This document shows positions 22,677 to 31,051 of a DNA stretch of 64,000 bases, piece by piece; positions within the stretch are counted from its first letter, which is position 1; each line of letters starts with the position of its first letter. A program made the translations under genes and the position numbers. A model generated the notes under the pieces. The model had not been told where the DNA came from and searched no databases. It saw only the letters and a list, made by a program, of their open reading frames with translations. This DNA is from a virus, in IMG/VR virus record IMGVR_UViG_3300043427_003273, positions 1 to 64,000 of that record. One strand, 5' to 3'.

Positions 22677-23221
22677 TAATAATAGTGCAAATAAGTTGAC
22701 ATGATGTATTTTTTACCAGTTTTAACTGGTGATCCTTTATGTGGATATTGCCATGTAGGTGGAAAAATAATTAATGATCCAGGTTTAGGACTAATAATTA
22801 AATCGTGTTCTGGAAAAATAGTTTCTCCTCCAGTAAAATCATCGTTTAAATAATAAAGAAAAGCCAATAATCGAACTGAAGATTCTTGGTCCGTGACATC
22901 AACATGAAGATCGAATCTATCCCTCAAGACTGAATCATAGCACTTTATCCGAAATTCTTCAAGGCATATTTCTTCTGGAAAATATTTTGAAAACTCTGGA
23001 AATTTACTTTCATAGTACTCCAAATGATTTACTATGGTATTTGAAATAGGAGCAACCAAATGATTTAAAGTTTCACTAACGTTTAATTGAGTAAAATTTG
23101 GTGCTCCATTATTTTCTATTCTTTGCTTACCATTAGTTTTTTCAAATAATTCTATTAATTTTTTACATGTTTTCGGTGAAATTGCATCATCTATAGTTAA
23201 AATAAAATCTTTAACTTCCAT
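22676..23221 (-). CDS. 2OG-Fe(II) oxygenase (prolyl-hydroxylase type), 181 aa
   Basis: The iron and 2-oxoglutarate ligands of the family are visible: HVD near residue 103 (DLHVDVTD), the GGET strand (DDFTGGETIFPEH), the distal His in YPHKGSP near 160, and the Lys about six residues later. Such enzymes hydroxylate protein, nucleic acid or small substrates. 2OG oxygenases are common cyanophage genes with unknown targets. The ATG at 23221-23219 overlaps the end of uvsX, so it is embedded between recombinase and helicase genes. Confidence 0.85.
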   Translation of the reverse strand: MEVKDFILTIDDAISPKTCKKLIELFEKTNGKQRIENNGAPNFTQLNVSETLNHLVAPISNTIVNHLEYYESKFPEFSKYFPEEICLEEFRIKCYDSVLRDRFDLHVDVTDQESSVRLLAFLYYLNDDFTGGETIFPEHDLIISPKPGSLIIFPPTWQYPHKGSPVKTGKKYIMSTYLHYY

Positions 23222-24215
23222 AAGAAAACTCTTTTTGTGCAATCTCATCTAAAGCTTGCATTACTTCAGTAGTAAAATATTCTTCAGGATTTGCAAGAAT
23301 CTGCTTTGCATAAATTTTCTTGCCATTCATTTCATATCGGCCTGCTACATTTTTCCAGAGTCCACCAAGTTCACCAAGTTCCAAAAGACCGTAATAACGA
23401 TCAAGGCCGCGCTCATCATAATACAAACGGACTTCAACATCTTTATTCTCCTTACTTAAACGCGACTTAGCAGTCTTTGCCTTAATAATGTTTCCAATGA
23501 CTTCTGTTCCATCCTTCTCTTTTTTCTTGCTGAGATATATGATGGAAGAGGCAGCATACTTAAGACCACTACCACCACCCATCTCTTTAGTAGGAACGTA
23601 AGCACCAATGACATCGTAGGTATGATTCGTAACGATCATGGGAATGTTTGCCTGACCAAGTTTGAGGGTGAGCATACGGAAAGCACCCTTAATCAGTTGA
23701 GATTTGGTCATGTCCCGAACTTCTTTATCGTTCAGAGCATCATTAATCTCTTTGCTGGTTGAAAGCATACCCAGAGAGTCTAACACAAACATGCAAGGAC
23801 TGCGTTCCCCTTCAGGTTTCTTCATATACATATCAACTGCCTTGAGTGCCTTGCCACGGAACTCCTCAACAGTTACGACATTGACGACCACCAAACGAGT
23901 TGTGTCAACTCCACGGGAATCTAATAAAGATTTAGTAATAGCAGCTTCAGTATCAAAGTAGAGACAATAACCATTGGGGTTATTATCAAGGAAATTCTTA
24001 ACAACGGCGAGGCTGAAGAAAGTTTTTCCAGTAGAAGACTCTCCAGCAATAGCAGTAATCTTATTGCCAGAGACACCACCAAAAATGCTACCTGAAACCA
24101 GTGCGTTAAAAATATACGAACCCGTGTCAACATAATTTTCAGTTTCATCAATCTCAGAGGCAAGTTGCGTATACTCACCTCCAATTTCTTTTACAATATC
24201 TTTAAGAAAATCCAT
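23211..24215 (-). CDS. uvsX: UvsX recombinase (RecA-like), 334 aa
   Basis: Walker A GESSTGKT (58-65), the Walker B region CMFVLDSLGML, and RecA-like loops (GGGSGLKYAASSIIYL) identify the strand-exchange protein that drives recombination-dependent replication and repair. Its partner UvsY is at 38.6-39.0 kb and UvsW at 37.1-38.6 kb. The acidic/aromatic C-terminus is shorter than in T4 (about 390 aa). Confidence 0.95.
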   Translation of the reverse strand: MDFLKDIVKEIGGEYTQLASEIDETENYVDTGSYIFNALVSGSIFGGVSGNKITAIAGESSTGKTFFSLAVVKNFLDNNPNGYCLYFDTEAAITKSLLDSRGVDTTRLVVVNVVTVEEFRGKALKAVDMYMKKPEGERSPCMFVLDSLGMLSTSKEINDALNDKEVRDMTKSQLIKGAFRMLTLKLGQANIPMIVTNHTYDVIGAYVPTKEMGGGSGLKYAASSIIYLSKKKEKDGTEVIGNIIKAKTAKSRLSKENKDVEVRLYYDERGLDRYYGLLELGELGGLWKNVAGRYEMNGKKIYAKQILANPEEYFTTEVMQALDEIAQKEFSYGS

Positions 24216-24216
24216 T

Positions 24217-24345
24217 TTATTTTTCCTTTTTATTCAAAACATTAAATTTATATGACCACAGTTTAGCATATAGTTGTGGATTACTACTTTTTATTCCACT
24301 CATGATCATTTCAAGTTCATTTTCCGTTATTGGCAATTTGATCAT
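24217..24345 (-). CDS. small conserved-position protein, 42 aa
   Basis: A 42-codon frame whose ATG (24345-24343) overlaps the DNA polymerase stop as ATGA and whose stop lies just before the uvsX start. The sequence begins MIKLPITENELEMIMSGIKS and is basic at the end. It fills the gap between polymerase and uvsX, so it is probably real. Function unknown. Confidence 0.55.
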   Translation of the reverse strand: MIKLPITENELEMIMSGIKSSNPQLYAKLWSYKFNVLNKKEK

Positions 24346-26849
24346 ACAAAAAAATCCTCCAATGAAGCTGTTTTTTCATGTTCCCATCCAATAGCATTGA
24401 GAATAATTTTAAGAGGTTCAAGAAATCCTTTTTCAAATTGAAGATCATAATCTATAAATTTATTTAATCCCAATTCTTTAGGAAAATCTTGAATGAAAGA
24501 AATCACATTTTCATAAATTGGATTTGGCAATTTAAGATAACAATACTTAATCTTTTCTCCGTTTTGGATAGTAGAATATTTATTTGTCAAATTATTTTGT
24601 TTAATGTGGTGATTAAAAAGAAGTGCTCCTCTCACATGAATTGGACATCCCTTTCCAGTATTTTTTAAATAAATTGTAGAAGATGATCTCCATTTAACAA
24701 CATCAGTTACAGATTTGGGGAAAGAAATTTCTTCTGGAGAATAATTTTTAAACTCCTTTCTTGATTTTTCAATAAAATCAATAACGTCATCTTCAGTGCC
24801 ACTCATCAAAATTTTAAAAGACTCCTTTAACATTTTTCTACAAGGAGCAGGAGTTGATGATTTGATTGCTTCAATTCCTTTAATTTTAAGTTTCGGTTCT
24901 TTATATTGAACACCTTCACTATTCCAAACACTCAAAATATATCTTTTTTTAGCAGTCCAAATTCCACGTTCAGCAATACATTCACGTTTCATGATCATTT
25001 TCTGATCATAAGCATTCACATAGTTAGCCAATTCTTGGTAAGAACTTTCAATATACTTTTCAAGTTCCACTTGACAGATCTTATCAAGGAACGAAACAAC
25101 GCTTTGAGTAGTTTTCTCTCTTCCCTTGAATATAGTTTCAACCAAACTACCCATGTTAACATAAAGAGAATCGGTATCAGAAGCAATAACATAATCCACC
25201 TCATTTGTTTTAAGAACCTTATTCAGATAAGAATTCATCTTATTCATAATCCACTGAATAGAGACTTGTCCAGACAGTGTAATTGCTTCAGCATTTGCCA
25301 GTTTAAAATAACGAAAATACTGATTACCGATGGCACCATAAGCGGAGTTAAGTTGAATCTTACGTGCCATCTGAATATTATTGCATCGAGCAACTTCTTT
25401 CAGTAACTCTTTCTTTTTTGTTTTTTCATACTCTTGCTCTGCAATAAGCATCTTCTTTTTGAAGATTACACGTTCATTATAGATCTTCTCCATGAGTTCA
25501 GGAAGAAATCCACGAACATCTTTGCGATACATTGCCCCGTTTGGACAAACAGAATAATCTTTATAGTTTTCAAAATCAATCTGTTGATTTAAGATCTTTT
25601 CAACATTTGCAGTTGGATGTCTTTCTTCCAAGAGGGTTTCTGGGGAAATGTTATATTGCATGATGAGGTGAGGATAAAGACTATTAAGGTCAAAACTGAC
25701 CACCCAATCATACACCCCAGGAATCGGTTCTTTAACATAAGCACCCGCATACTTTTCATCCTTAGAAACATTTTCCTTTGGAGGAATCACAATGTTTCGT
25801 TTCTTCAAGTAATTGTAAATAATGCTGTCCCACATACGAACTTGATAAAAGACATCGACAAAGTTTACTTTTGCGTCAAATGCCATCGTTACAGCAAGTT
25901 CAATGAGTTTCATCTTGTCTTCCAAACGGTCAACAAGTTCTACGTCCTTGATGTTGTATTCTACAAACTTTTGCCACCCTTGAGTATAAAATTCTTTGAA
26001 AGTATCAAACTCAGAGTGATCGAGTTTTTTCTGACCAAGTTCTACTTCAGCAATGTAATCAAGACGGTAAGATTCCTGTGCGGAATAAGTGAACTTTTTA
26101 TAGAGAGCAAGATAGTCTAATTGAGTCAAACCACCAACGTCATAAGTAATCTGTTCCCTATTATTGACAAATACTTTATTTTCACTTACAAGACCCCAAG
26201 GTGAAAAACTTTTCATTCGTTTCTCACCAAGGACTCTTGCAAGTCGTCCACAAATATATGGAATATCGTAAAACTCAATATTCCATCCAGTGACTACTTC
26301 TGGAATATTATTTTCCCAGTAATAAAGAAATTTGACCAGAAGATCATGCTCACTATCGCATCGAATATATTTTACATTATCCTGTTTATTATTAAATGGA
26401 CCATTCCCCCAAGTAATAATTTCCTTAGTAGTATAATCCTGAATTGTAATCAAAAGAATTTCTTCGATACAATCTTTGGGATCTGGAAATCCATTCTCTG
26501 AAGCAACTTCAATATCAATGGTATAAAGTTTAATTTTACTAATATCAAACTTAATTTCATCCTCTGGATACTTGTCAGAAATGTACTGATAGATATATCT
26601 ATCATTTCCATAGATTTTAAAATTATCTACATCGGCATATTTTTTATAAAATTCTCTGCAGTCTTTTACAGATCCAGGTTTAATTTCTTGAACATACTCA
26701 CCTTCAAGAGTTTTATACTTTGTTTTTTTATTTGATTTTATAAAAAGGGTTGGAGAATACTCCTCCTTAAACATTACTTGTTTTCCATTTTCATAACCAC
26801 GAACGAGAAATTGATTCCCGATCATTTGCACATTGGTATAAAATCTCAT
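24342..26849 (-). CDS. 43: DNA polymerase (family B, T4 gp43), 835 aa
   Basis: All exonuclease and polymerase motifs are intact. Exo I DIEVASE is near residue 110, Exo II VTGWNIEFYD follows, and Exo III is YNIKDVELVD. Motif A DLNSLYPHL is near 388, motif B KIQLNSAYGAIGN near 495, and motif C SDTDSLY near 556. The C-terminal tail ASLEDFFV is a clamp-binding peptide. It is a little shorter than T4 gp43 (898 aa). The ATG overlaps the stop of an Sm-like gene as ATGA. Confidence 0.97.
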   Translation of the reverse strand: MRFYTNVQMIGNQFLVRGYENGKQVMFKEEYSPTLFIKSNKKTKYKTLEGEYVQEIKPGSVKDCREFYKKYADVDNFKIYGNDRYIYQYISDKYPEDEIKFDISKIKLYTIDIEVASENGFPDPKDCIEEILLITIQDYTTKEIITWGNGPFNNKQDNVKYIRCDSEHDLLVKFLYYWENNIPEVVTGWNIEFYDIPYICGRLARVLGEKRMKSFSPWGLVSENKVFVNNREQITYDVGGLTQLDYLALYKKFTYSAQESYRLDYIAEVELGQKKLDHSEFDTFKEFYTQGWQKFVEYNIKDVELVDRLEDKMKLIELAVTMAFDAKVNFVDVFYQVRMWDSIIYNYLKKRNIVIPPKENVSKDEKYAGAYVKEPIPGVYDWVVSFDLNSLYPHLIMQYNISPETLLEERHPTANVEKILNQQIDFENYKDYSVCPNGAMYRKDVRGFLPELMEKIYNERVIFKKKMLIAEQEYEKTKKKELLKEVARCNNIQMARKIQLNSAYGAIGNQYFRYFKLANAEAITLSGQVSIQWIMNKMNSYLNKVLKTNEVDYVIASDTDSLYVNMGSLVETIFKGREKTTQSVVSFLDKICQVELEKYIESSYQELANYVNAYDQKMIMKRECIAERGIWTAKKRYILSVWNSEGVQYKEPKLKIKGIEAIKSSTPAPCRKMLKESFKILMSGTEDDVIDFIEKSRKEFKNYSPEEISFPKSVTDVVKWRSSSTIYLKNTGKGCPIHVRGALLFNHHIKQNNLTNKYSTIQNGEKIKYCYLKLPNPIYENVISFIQDFPKELGLNKFIDYDLQFEKGFLEPLKIILNAIGWEHEKTASLEDFFV

Positions 26850-27094
26850 TTAGTAAGTTCTTCGTATTTTTCCAGTAATGTTGCTCTTGGTTTAAAAAGA
26901 GTTAAGATTTTATCGGAATGAATGTCAAAATATGATGTTCCTGGAGAAACATAATCCTTCATCCATAGAGAAATTTCCATACTTTCTTGATCCACAAAAT
27001 ATGGATTTGTTAGTCTACAATCTGGTTCTCCAAGTTCGGATGCTTTTTGTTCTATTTCAGATATTAGAAGTTGATTATTCACCAACAATATCAT
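26846..27094 (-). CDS. Sm-like small beta-barrel protein, 82 aa
   Basis: I start at ATG 27094-27092, inside the end of the upstream gene. The layout (strand, short turn, CRLTNPYFV, then hydrophobic strands ending in LTLFKPRATLLEKYEEL) matches three other genes in this window (27.1, 29.8, 36.7 kb). The shared pattern is a strand with ..G E.(I/V)I.., then NP, then a W-containing strand and an E.Y/Y... helix. An Sm-like cyanophage family with this pattern has been described structurally, to my knowledge. Here the GE turn is lost, so it is the most diverged copy. RNA binding is possible but untested. Confidence 0.55.
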   Translation of the reverse strand: MILLVNNQLLISEIEQKASELGEPDCRLTNPYFVDQESMEISLWMKDYVSPGTSYFDIHSDKILTLFKPRATLLEKYEELTK

Positions 27095-27437
27095 CGTTAT
27101 TGTCTTCGATTCCTGTTGCTGTTCCTGTTCCATTTTTCAATACCTGAGTTTCATACATTTCTTTGAGATCATCCGTAGGTTCCACTAAAGTAACGACCCA
27201 ATCTTTATAAATTTCTACAGTCGTGTCTTTAGTAAGAGCTGGCCAAGGATAAAGAGAAACACTCATTTGATTCTCTTTTGATTCTTCATCTGGATTAGTA
27301 ACACGAAATTCGCCATTGATAACCACCTGGCATGGTTTAATTAACTGATATTTAATCAGTTCTTCTCCAGAAAACATTCCCATCATTTCGGAAATTATTT
27401 GTTCTCCAGATTTGAGTAACGCAATTTTAACTGTCAT
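27075..27437 (-). CDS. Sm-like small beta-barrel protein, 120 aa
   Basis: The N-terminus IALLKSGEQIISEMMG fits strand 1 and the turn of an Sm-like fold; IKPCQVVI, then LYPWPALTKD and WVVTLVEP give further strands. A flexible Gly/Thr/acidic C-terminal tail follows. It is the first gene before the polymerase, 37 bases downstream of a strong terminator. Related copies are at 26.8, 29.8 and 36.7 kb. Role unknown; Sm-like proteins often bind RNA. Confidence 0.65.
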   Translation of the reverse strand: MTVKIALLKSGEQIISEMMGMFSGEELIKYQLIKPCQVVINGEFRVTNPDEESKENQMSVSLYPWPALTKDTTVEIYKDWVVTLVEPTDDLKEMYETQVLKNGTGTATGIEDNNDDIVGE

Positions 27438-27473
27438 GATTTTTTTCTATGTCTCCATTCTTATTTTACCAAG

Positions 27474-27515
27474 AAAAAAGAGGGGTGTCAACTGGATTTT
27501 GCCAGTCTCCCCTCT
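27474..27515 (-). terminator. strong Rho-independent terminator after hsp20
   Basis: AGAGGGG pairs with CCCCTCT with an inner ACTGG/CCAGT stem, followed by six T residues on the minus strand. A second hairpin (27522-27538) precedes it. Confidence 0.85.
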
Positions 27516-27545
27516 GCGGCGCCGACAACGTTTGTCGGGGGTAGC
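27474..27545 (-). ncRNA. possible short non-coding RNA between hsp20 and the Sm-like gene
   Basis: From a late promoter (27553-27560) the minus strand runs into two GC-rich hairpins: CCGACAA/TTGTCGG (27522-27538), then AGAGGGG/CCCCTCT (27515-27509 with 27485-27479) enclosing a second ACTGG/CCAGT stem, and a T-run ending near 27474. This gives a self-contained transcript of about 70 nt. The region stands out from its AT-rich surroundings. The alternative is simply a strong double terminator for hsp20. Confidence 0.4.
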
Positions 27546-27552
27546 CCAATAT

Positions 27553-27560
27553 TATTTATA
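27553..27560 (-). promoter_or_regulatory. late promoter TATAAATA over the hsp20 stop codon
   Basis: TATAAATA in the context TCTATAAATAATAT, identical over 14 bases to the site at the mazG stop codon. It overlaps the hsp20 stop and precedes the hairpins at 27479-27538. Confidence 0.55.
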
Positions 27561-27993
27561 GATAATCTTTTCGTTTATGAGATTCTGGGACAATTTTACC
27601 AAGAACAATACTCAATAATCCATCCTCAAATTCAACTGATCTAACTTCCGTGTCATCTGCGAGAGTCCAAGATCTGGTGAAAGATCGTTGCGCCAATCCT
27701 TTGTGTACGTAGGTGGACTCCGTTTCCTTGTCTTCTTTTTGCCCTTCCACAAAGAGCTTTCCGTCTTGCGTGTAAACATAGACTTCTTTCTTTTTAAATC
27801 CTGCGAGTGCGATTTCCAAACGTGATTCGACATTGCTTACTGTAACTAAGTTATATGGGGGATAATTTGAAGTTGTTTCATGAAGATTCCAGAATCTATC
27901 AAAAAAATAATCATCAAAACCAATACCATATCGATTAATCCTATCCATAAGAGTAGGAAAATCGGACACAGTGTATCGTGCGAGATTAGTCAT
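27556..27993 (-). CDS. hsp20: small heat-shock protein Hsp20, 145 aa
   Basis: The start is fixed by AAAGGAG eight bases before ATG 27993-27991; the frame is open 17 codons further upstream. Residues about 40-140 form an alpha-crystallin domain with the strand IALAGFKKKEVYVYTQDGKLFVEG and the G-L-L motif (DGLLSIVL). The C-terminus is short. Hsp20 holds unfolding proteins. It is a characteristic cyanophage auxiliary gene, thought to protect folding or host proteins in infection. It is a single-gene unit bounded by hairpins. Confidence 0.9.
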   Translation of the reverse strand: MTNLARYTVSDFPTLMDRINRYGIGFDDYFFDRFWNLHETTSNYPPYNLVTVSNVESRLEIALAGFKKKEVYVYTQDGKLFVEGQKEDKETESTYVHKGLAQRSFTRSWTLADDTEVRSVEFEDGLLSIVLGKIVPESHKRKDYL

Positions 27994-28052
27994 TATAGTA
28001 GCTCCTTTTAAAGCGAGTTTGTGTTTTGTGGACCCCGAAGGCATCCATTAAT

Positions 28053-28060
28053 AATTTATA
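28053..28060 (-). promoter_or_regulatory. possible late-type promoter of hsp20
   Basis: TATAAATT on the minus strand (one change from TATAAATA), 60 bases before the hsp20 ATG and just after the regA terminator. Confidence 0.35.
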
Positions 28061-28069
28061 ATAGAAACA

Positions 28070-28096
28070 AAAAAAATGGGGGTGTTGAAACCCCCA
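28070..28096 (-). terminator. Rho-independent terminator after regA
   Basis: TGGGGG (28096-28091) pairs with CCCCCA (28082-28077) around an 8-base loop, followed by a run of T residues. It ends the clamp/clamp-loader operon. Confidence 0.85.
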
Positions 28097-28101
28097 ATTA
28101 T

Positions 28102-28539
28102 TCATTCGGTTACTACCCGTTTTTTAACACCAATATTGTATTTTTGCTCAAGAATCCAATCATTCTTTTCTTTATAAGCAATAACTTTGATTTGATTCAA
28201 AGGTGCAATGTCCATTACTTTATCTTCGTTTACGACTTCAATTAATCCCCAATCGGAAAGGAGTCGAATAATTCTGTTTCTGCGTTGAACATCATTCACA
28301 GTAAGATTTGCATGTTTGCCATCAAGAGCAAACAGTTCTTTAAAGTGAGTGATGTAATATCTTCCCTGCTTGTGAAGAATGTGAGCACTTTGATATAGCT
28401 TTTTTTCCTTTCTGGATGCTACACCAATTCTCGTAAGTGTTTCCCTTACTTTCAAGAAATCGTCTGGTTCCCTAAGGGTAACTTCCACCATCATATCGGG
28501 AGACCAATTTACTTGAGGTTCAATAGTTTGCGTTGTCAT
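28102..28539 (-). CDS. regA: RegA translational repressor, 145 aa
   Basis: The sequence matches T4 RegA along its length: VEVTLREPDDFLKVRETLTRIG, KLYQSAHILHKQGRYYITHFKELFALDG, and LLSDWGLIEVV (each in pieces under 20 residues). RegA binds start regions of early mRNAs, including those of replication genes, and represses their translation. About 18 extra N-terminal residues precede the T4-like start. The gene ends the unit that includes gp45, gp44 and gp62, the same order as in T4. Confidence 0.93.
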   Translation of the reverse strand: MTTQTIEPQVNWSPDMMVEVTLREPDDFLKVRETLTRIGVASRKEKKLYQSAHILHKQGRYYITHFKELFALDGKHANLTVNDVQRRNRIIRLLSDWGLIEVVNEDKVMDIAPLNQIKVIAYKEKNDWILEQKYNIGVKKRVVTE

Positions 28540-28919
28540 TTTGTTCCACCAGTATCAAGTCGTTGTTTAATCCAATTAATTTGATCATTTCTAAGGATTT
28601 TTAGAGCCTGGGATGCCTTCTCATTACTATAACCATAGTATTGTTTAACACATTCCAAATCTTTTACACTATCCTTACGGAGCCAGGGAGAAAATCTCTT
28701 CTTTTTCCTCAAAGTATTTAGCAGAAAAGAATATTGCATATCTTTATCTAAGTCAGAATACTTATTCAATTCGTTGACAAAAAGAACGCAATCCATATGT
28801 CCAGAAAGACATCGATTAATAATGTATGGATTATATTCTTTTTTCAGAGATGGATCTTCGTCCATCAAATTCTTTTTTGAAAAATTAATTGAATTTAACC
28901 AATCTTTAAGTTCAATCAT
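28536..28919 (-). CDS. 62: clamp loader small subunit (T4 gp62), 127 aa
   Basis: The protein matches gp62, recognised by INFSKKNLM, YIINRCLSG and MQYSFLLNTLRKKKRFSPW. With gp44 it loads the gp45 clamp onto DNA. It is shorter than T4 gp62 (187 aa), as in other cyanophages. It overlaps the methylase gene by eight bases upstream and regA by ATGA downstream. In T4 gp62 follows gp44 directly; here an Sm-like gene and a DNA methylase stand between them. Confidence 0.92.
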   Translation of the reverse strand: MIELKDWLNSINFSKKNLMDEDPSLKKEYNPYIINRCLSGHMDCVLFVNELNKYSDLDKDMQYSFLLNTLRKKKRFSPWLRKDSVKDLECVKQYYGYSNEKASQALKILRNDQINWIKQRLDTGGTK

Positions 28920-29796
28920 AAAGTAATTTTTCCAATGGATTTCTTTCTTCTTTCATATAATTGGTCACAAGCAATTCAGTCTTAACATTATCATCAGTTC
29001 CCTTTTCACCTCTATGAGCCATAGAATACCTCAGTTTCCATTCTTTGCATTCATAGTTTTTATAGAGATCCAAAAGTCTATCGTTAAGATTATAAGTAAT
29101 CATAAACTTATGAGGACAATCATAAACATCTTCGGCAAATTTGATGTGATCAAATCCCTTGTGCATTTCTCTATTTTTTCCGTAGAGAAAATCTTTAATA
29201 TCATATGGTGGATCTAAGAAAACAAATACATTTTCACCATCAGAGTTCATAACTTCCGAATAATCAATGTTTGTGATTTTCCAATTTTTAATCAATTCAG
29301 AAAATTTTTTTATTTTTTTAGCACCAATCATAGAAAAATTTGAATTTGCCGCAGTTACTGAGAAAGTACTGTTTTCAGTAAGTCCAGAGTAACTACACTT
29401 ATTCATAATAAAAAAAGCAACTGCTTTTTCTAAATTGTTATAACTATCAATTTCAGTTTGATACTTATTGAATAATTCTTTGGCAAATTTATCTTTTTCT
29501 TCTTGAGTTCCTTTATCAAGCATATTTTGCTTTTCTTCTTTTACTCTTTCGGAAAGATCATTTCCTCGATCACGAAGTTGAATCCAAAAGTTGTATAGAG
29601 GAACATAAAGATCGTTAATCCAAATAGGAACACCTGGATGTGCCTGTGCAGTATAGATTGCCATAGAACCACCACCAATAAATGGTTCACGGTATTCTTT
29701 AAAAAATATAGGATACCATTGAGAGAGTGTTTTTACAGCTTTTGATTTACCACCAGGATATCTTAAAGGAGTCTTTAATGGATACTGTATCGTCAT
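28912..29796 (-). CDS. dam: DNA adenine methyltransferase (Dam/D12 class), 294 aa
   Basis: Motif I TPLRYPGGKSK and FIGGGSM bind S-adenosylmethionine, and the catalytic motif DPPYD is near residue 195, as in D12-class N6-adenine methylases such as T4 Dam. It would methylate adenine, likely in GATC-type sites by analogy; GATC sites are present in the window. I start at ATG 29796-29794; the frame extends three codons to a TTG. Its place between gp44 and gp62 inside the clamp-loader operon is unusual. It may protect phage DNA from host restriction (inference). Confidence 0.92.
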   Translation of the reverse strand: MTIQYPLKTPLRYPGGKSKAVKTLSQWYPIFFKEYREPFIGGGSMAIYTAQAHPGVPIWINDLYVPLYNFWIQLRDRGNDLSERVKEEKQNMLDKGTQEEKDKFAKELFNKYQTEIDSYNNLEKAVAFFIMNKCSYSGLTENSTFSVTAANSNFSMIGAKKIKKFSELIKNWKITNIDYSEVMNSDGENVFVFLDPPYDIKDFLYGKNREMHKGFDHIKFAEDVYDCPHKFMITYNLNDRLLDLYKNYECKEWKLRYSMAHRGEKGTDDNVKTELLVTNYMKEERNPLEKLLYD

Positions 29797-29797
29797 A

Positions 29798-30091
29798 TCA
29801 AACAATCAATTTTTTATTCGGGGTCATAAGTTTACTGCCAAACATTTGATTGTATTGTTCGACAATGCCTTCATCTGGATCTGCAGTATAGATTATAAAA
29901 TTTCGTGATACCTGAATTTCTTGCTTCTCCTTGCTCAAAAGAGGAGACCAAGGTGCAAATCCGATCTTTCCCATTTCAGATGGAAAAGCAACAATAGGAT
30001 TCTTGAATTCCAGATAAGTATCTGTTTCTTCTACAATATTTGTAATTACATCTTCGCCAGTGGAAAGACGAACCAATTTTACATTTAACAT
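29798..30091 (-). CDS. Sm-like small beta-barrel protein, 97 aa
   Basis: The cleanest Sm-like copy of the four: VKLVRLSTGEDVITNIVEE, YLEFKNPIVAF, then IGFAPWSPLL and SRNFIIYTADPDE form the strand pattern, followed by a C-terminal helix and tail (QYNQMFGSKL). It resembles the cyanophage Sm-like family for which, to my knowledge, a structure exists. It lies between gp44 and dam with nine and one base gaps. RNA-related function is plausible but untested. Confidence 0.7.
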   Translation of the reverse strand: MLNVKLVRLSTGEDVITNIVEETDTYLEFKNPIVAFPSEMGKIGFAPWSPLLSKEKQEIQVSRNFIIYTADPDEGIVEQYNQMFGSKLMTPNKKLIV

Positions 30092-30100
30092 TTTAAAACC

Positions 30101-31048
30101 TCATTTGAACTCACATTCTACCATGATTTCAGTCAATGCCGCAAGAAGATTAATTTCTTGGTCAGCAACAAAAGCAGATTGATATTGATATTTTGCAATG
30201 ATCAAAATTGCTGCTGGAACTGTATTTGGAGTTAGATATTGATAGCAGGCATCATAAATCTTACGAAGAATAATTCCAGAATCATTATCAAGATTAGAAA
30301 CCACCCATTTACGAACATCATTAAACTTCTTTTCTTTAAGATTTTTAACCAGTTCATCTACAGCAATATCAGAAAACATTGCAAGGATTCCAGTGTCAAT
30401 TTTACCACTGACAGAATACCTTTGGCATTCATTCAGAATCCTTCTCCAATCTGGGAAGTGACTATTTATGACTTGGACTAAAACTCTATCATCATATTCA
30501 ATCAAGTTTTGGTCCAAGATTGTTTTCAATCGTTCCATAAACTGGACTGCAAGTTTTGCCTTTTCCTTACCTTTGATGGAAAAATCAATAACTGCACATC
30601 GACTATGAAGTGGTTCAAGAATCTTATTCTTATAGTTGCAAGTAAAGATAAACCTACAGTTATTACTAAACTGCTCGATGTTTGCCCTCAGAAGAAGTTG
30701 AACATCGTTTCCTGTATTGTCAGCCTCATCAATAATAATAACCTTATGCTTGGCATCTGATGTCATAGAAACCGTGGAAGCAAAATTCTTTGCCTGATTT
30801 CTTACGGTATCAAGAAATCTTCCTTCATCAGATCCATTGATGTAATAATAATCAACTCCCAGTTCTTCACACAATGCCTTTGCTACTGTGGTTTTACCTA
30901 CACCAGGAGGTCCAGAGAGAAGCAAGTGAGGAATTTCACCCTTCTCCACAAATTGCTTAAATGATTCTTTTGTCTTTTCAGGAAGAATACATTCATCAAT
31001 AGTTTTGGGTCGATATTGCTCAACCCAAAGAAAATCAGTTTTGTTCAT
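30101..31048 (-). CDS. 44: clamp loader large subunit (T4 gp44), 315 aa
   Basis: AAA+ ATPase with Walker A GPPGVGKT (46-53), Walker B IIIDEADN (DEAD at 107-110) and sensor 1 FTCNYKNKIL. It begins with VEQYRPKTIDECILP, typical of gp44 and RFC-type loaders. With gp62 it opens and closes the gp45 clamp. It follows the 170-aa gene by three bases in the operon that begins at the gene 45 promoter. Confidence 0.95.
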   Translation of the reverse strand: MNKTDFLWVEQYRPKTIDECILPEKTKESFKQFVEKGEIPHLLLSGPPGVGKTTVAKALCEELGVDYYYINGSDEGRFLDTVRNQAKNFASTVSMTSDAKHKVIIIDEADNTGNDVQLLLRANIEQFSNNCRFIFTCNYKNKILEPLHSRCAVIDFSIKGKEKAKLAVQFMERLKTILDQNLIEYDDRVLVQVINSHFPDWRRILNECQRYSVSGKIDTGILAMFSDIAVDELVKNLKEKKFNDVRKWVVSNLDNDSGIILRKIYDACYQYLTPNTVPAAILIIAKYQYQSAFVADQEINLLAALTEIMVECEFK

Positions 31049-31051
31049 AAT

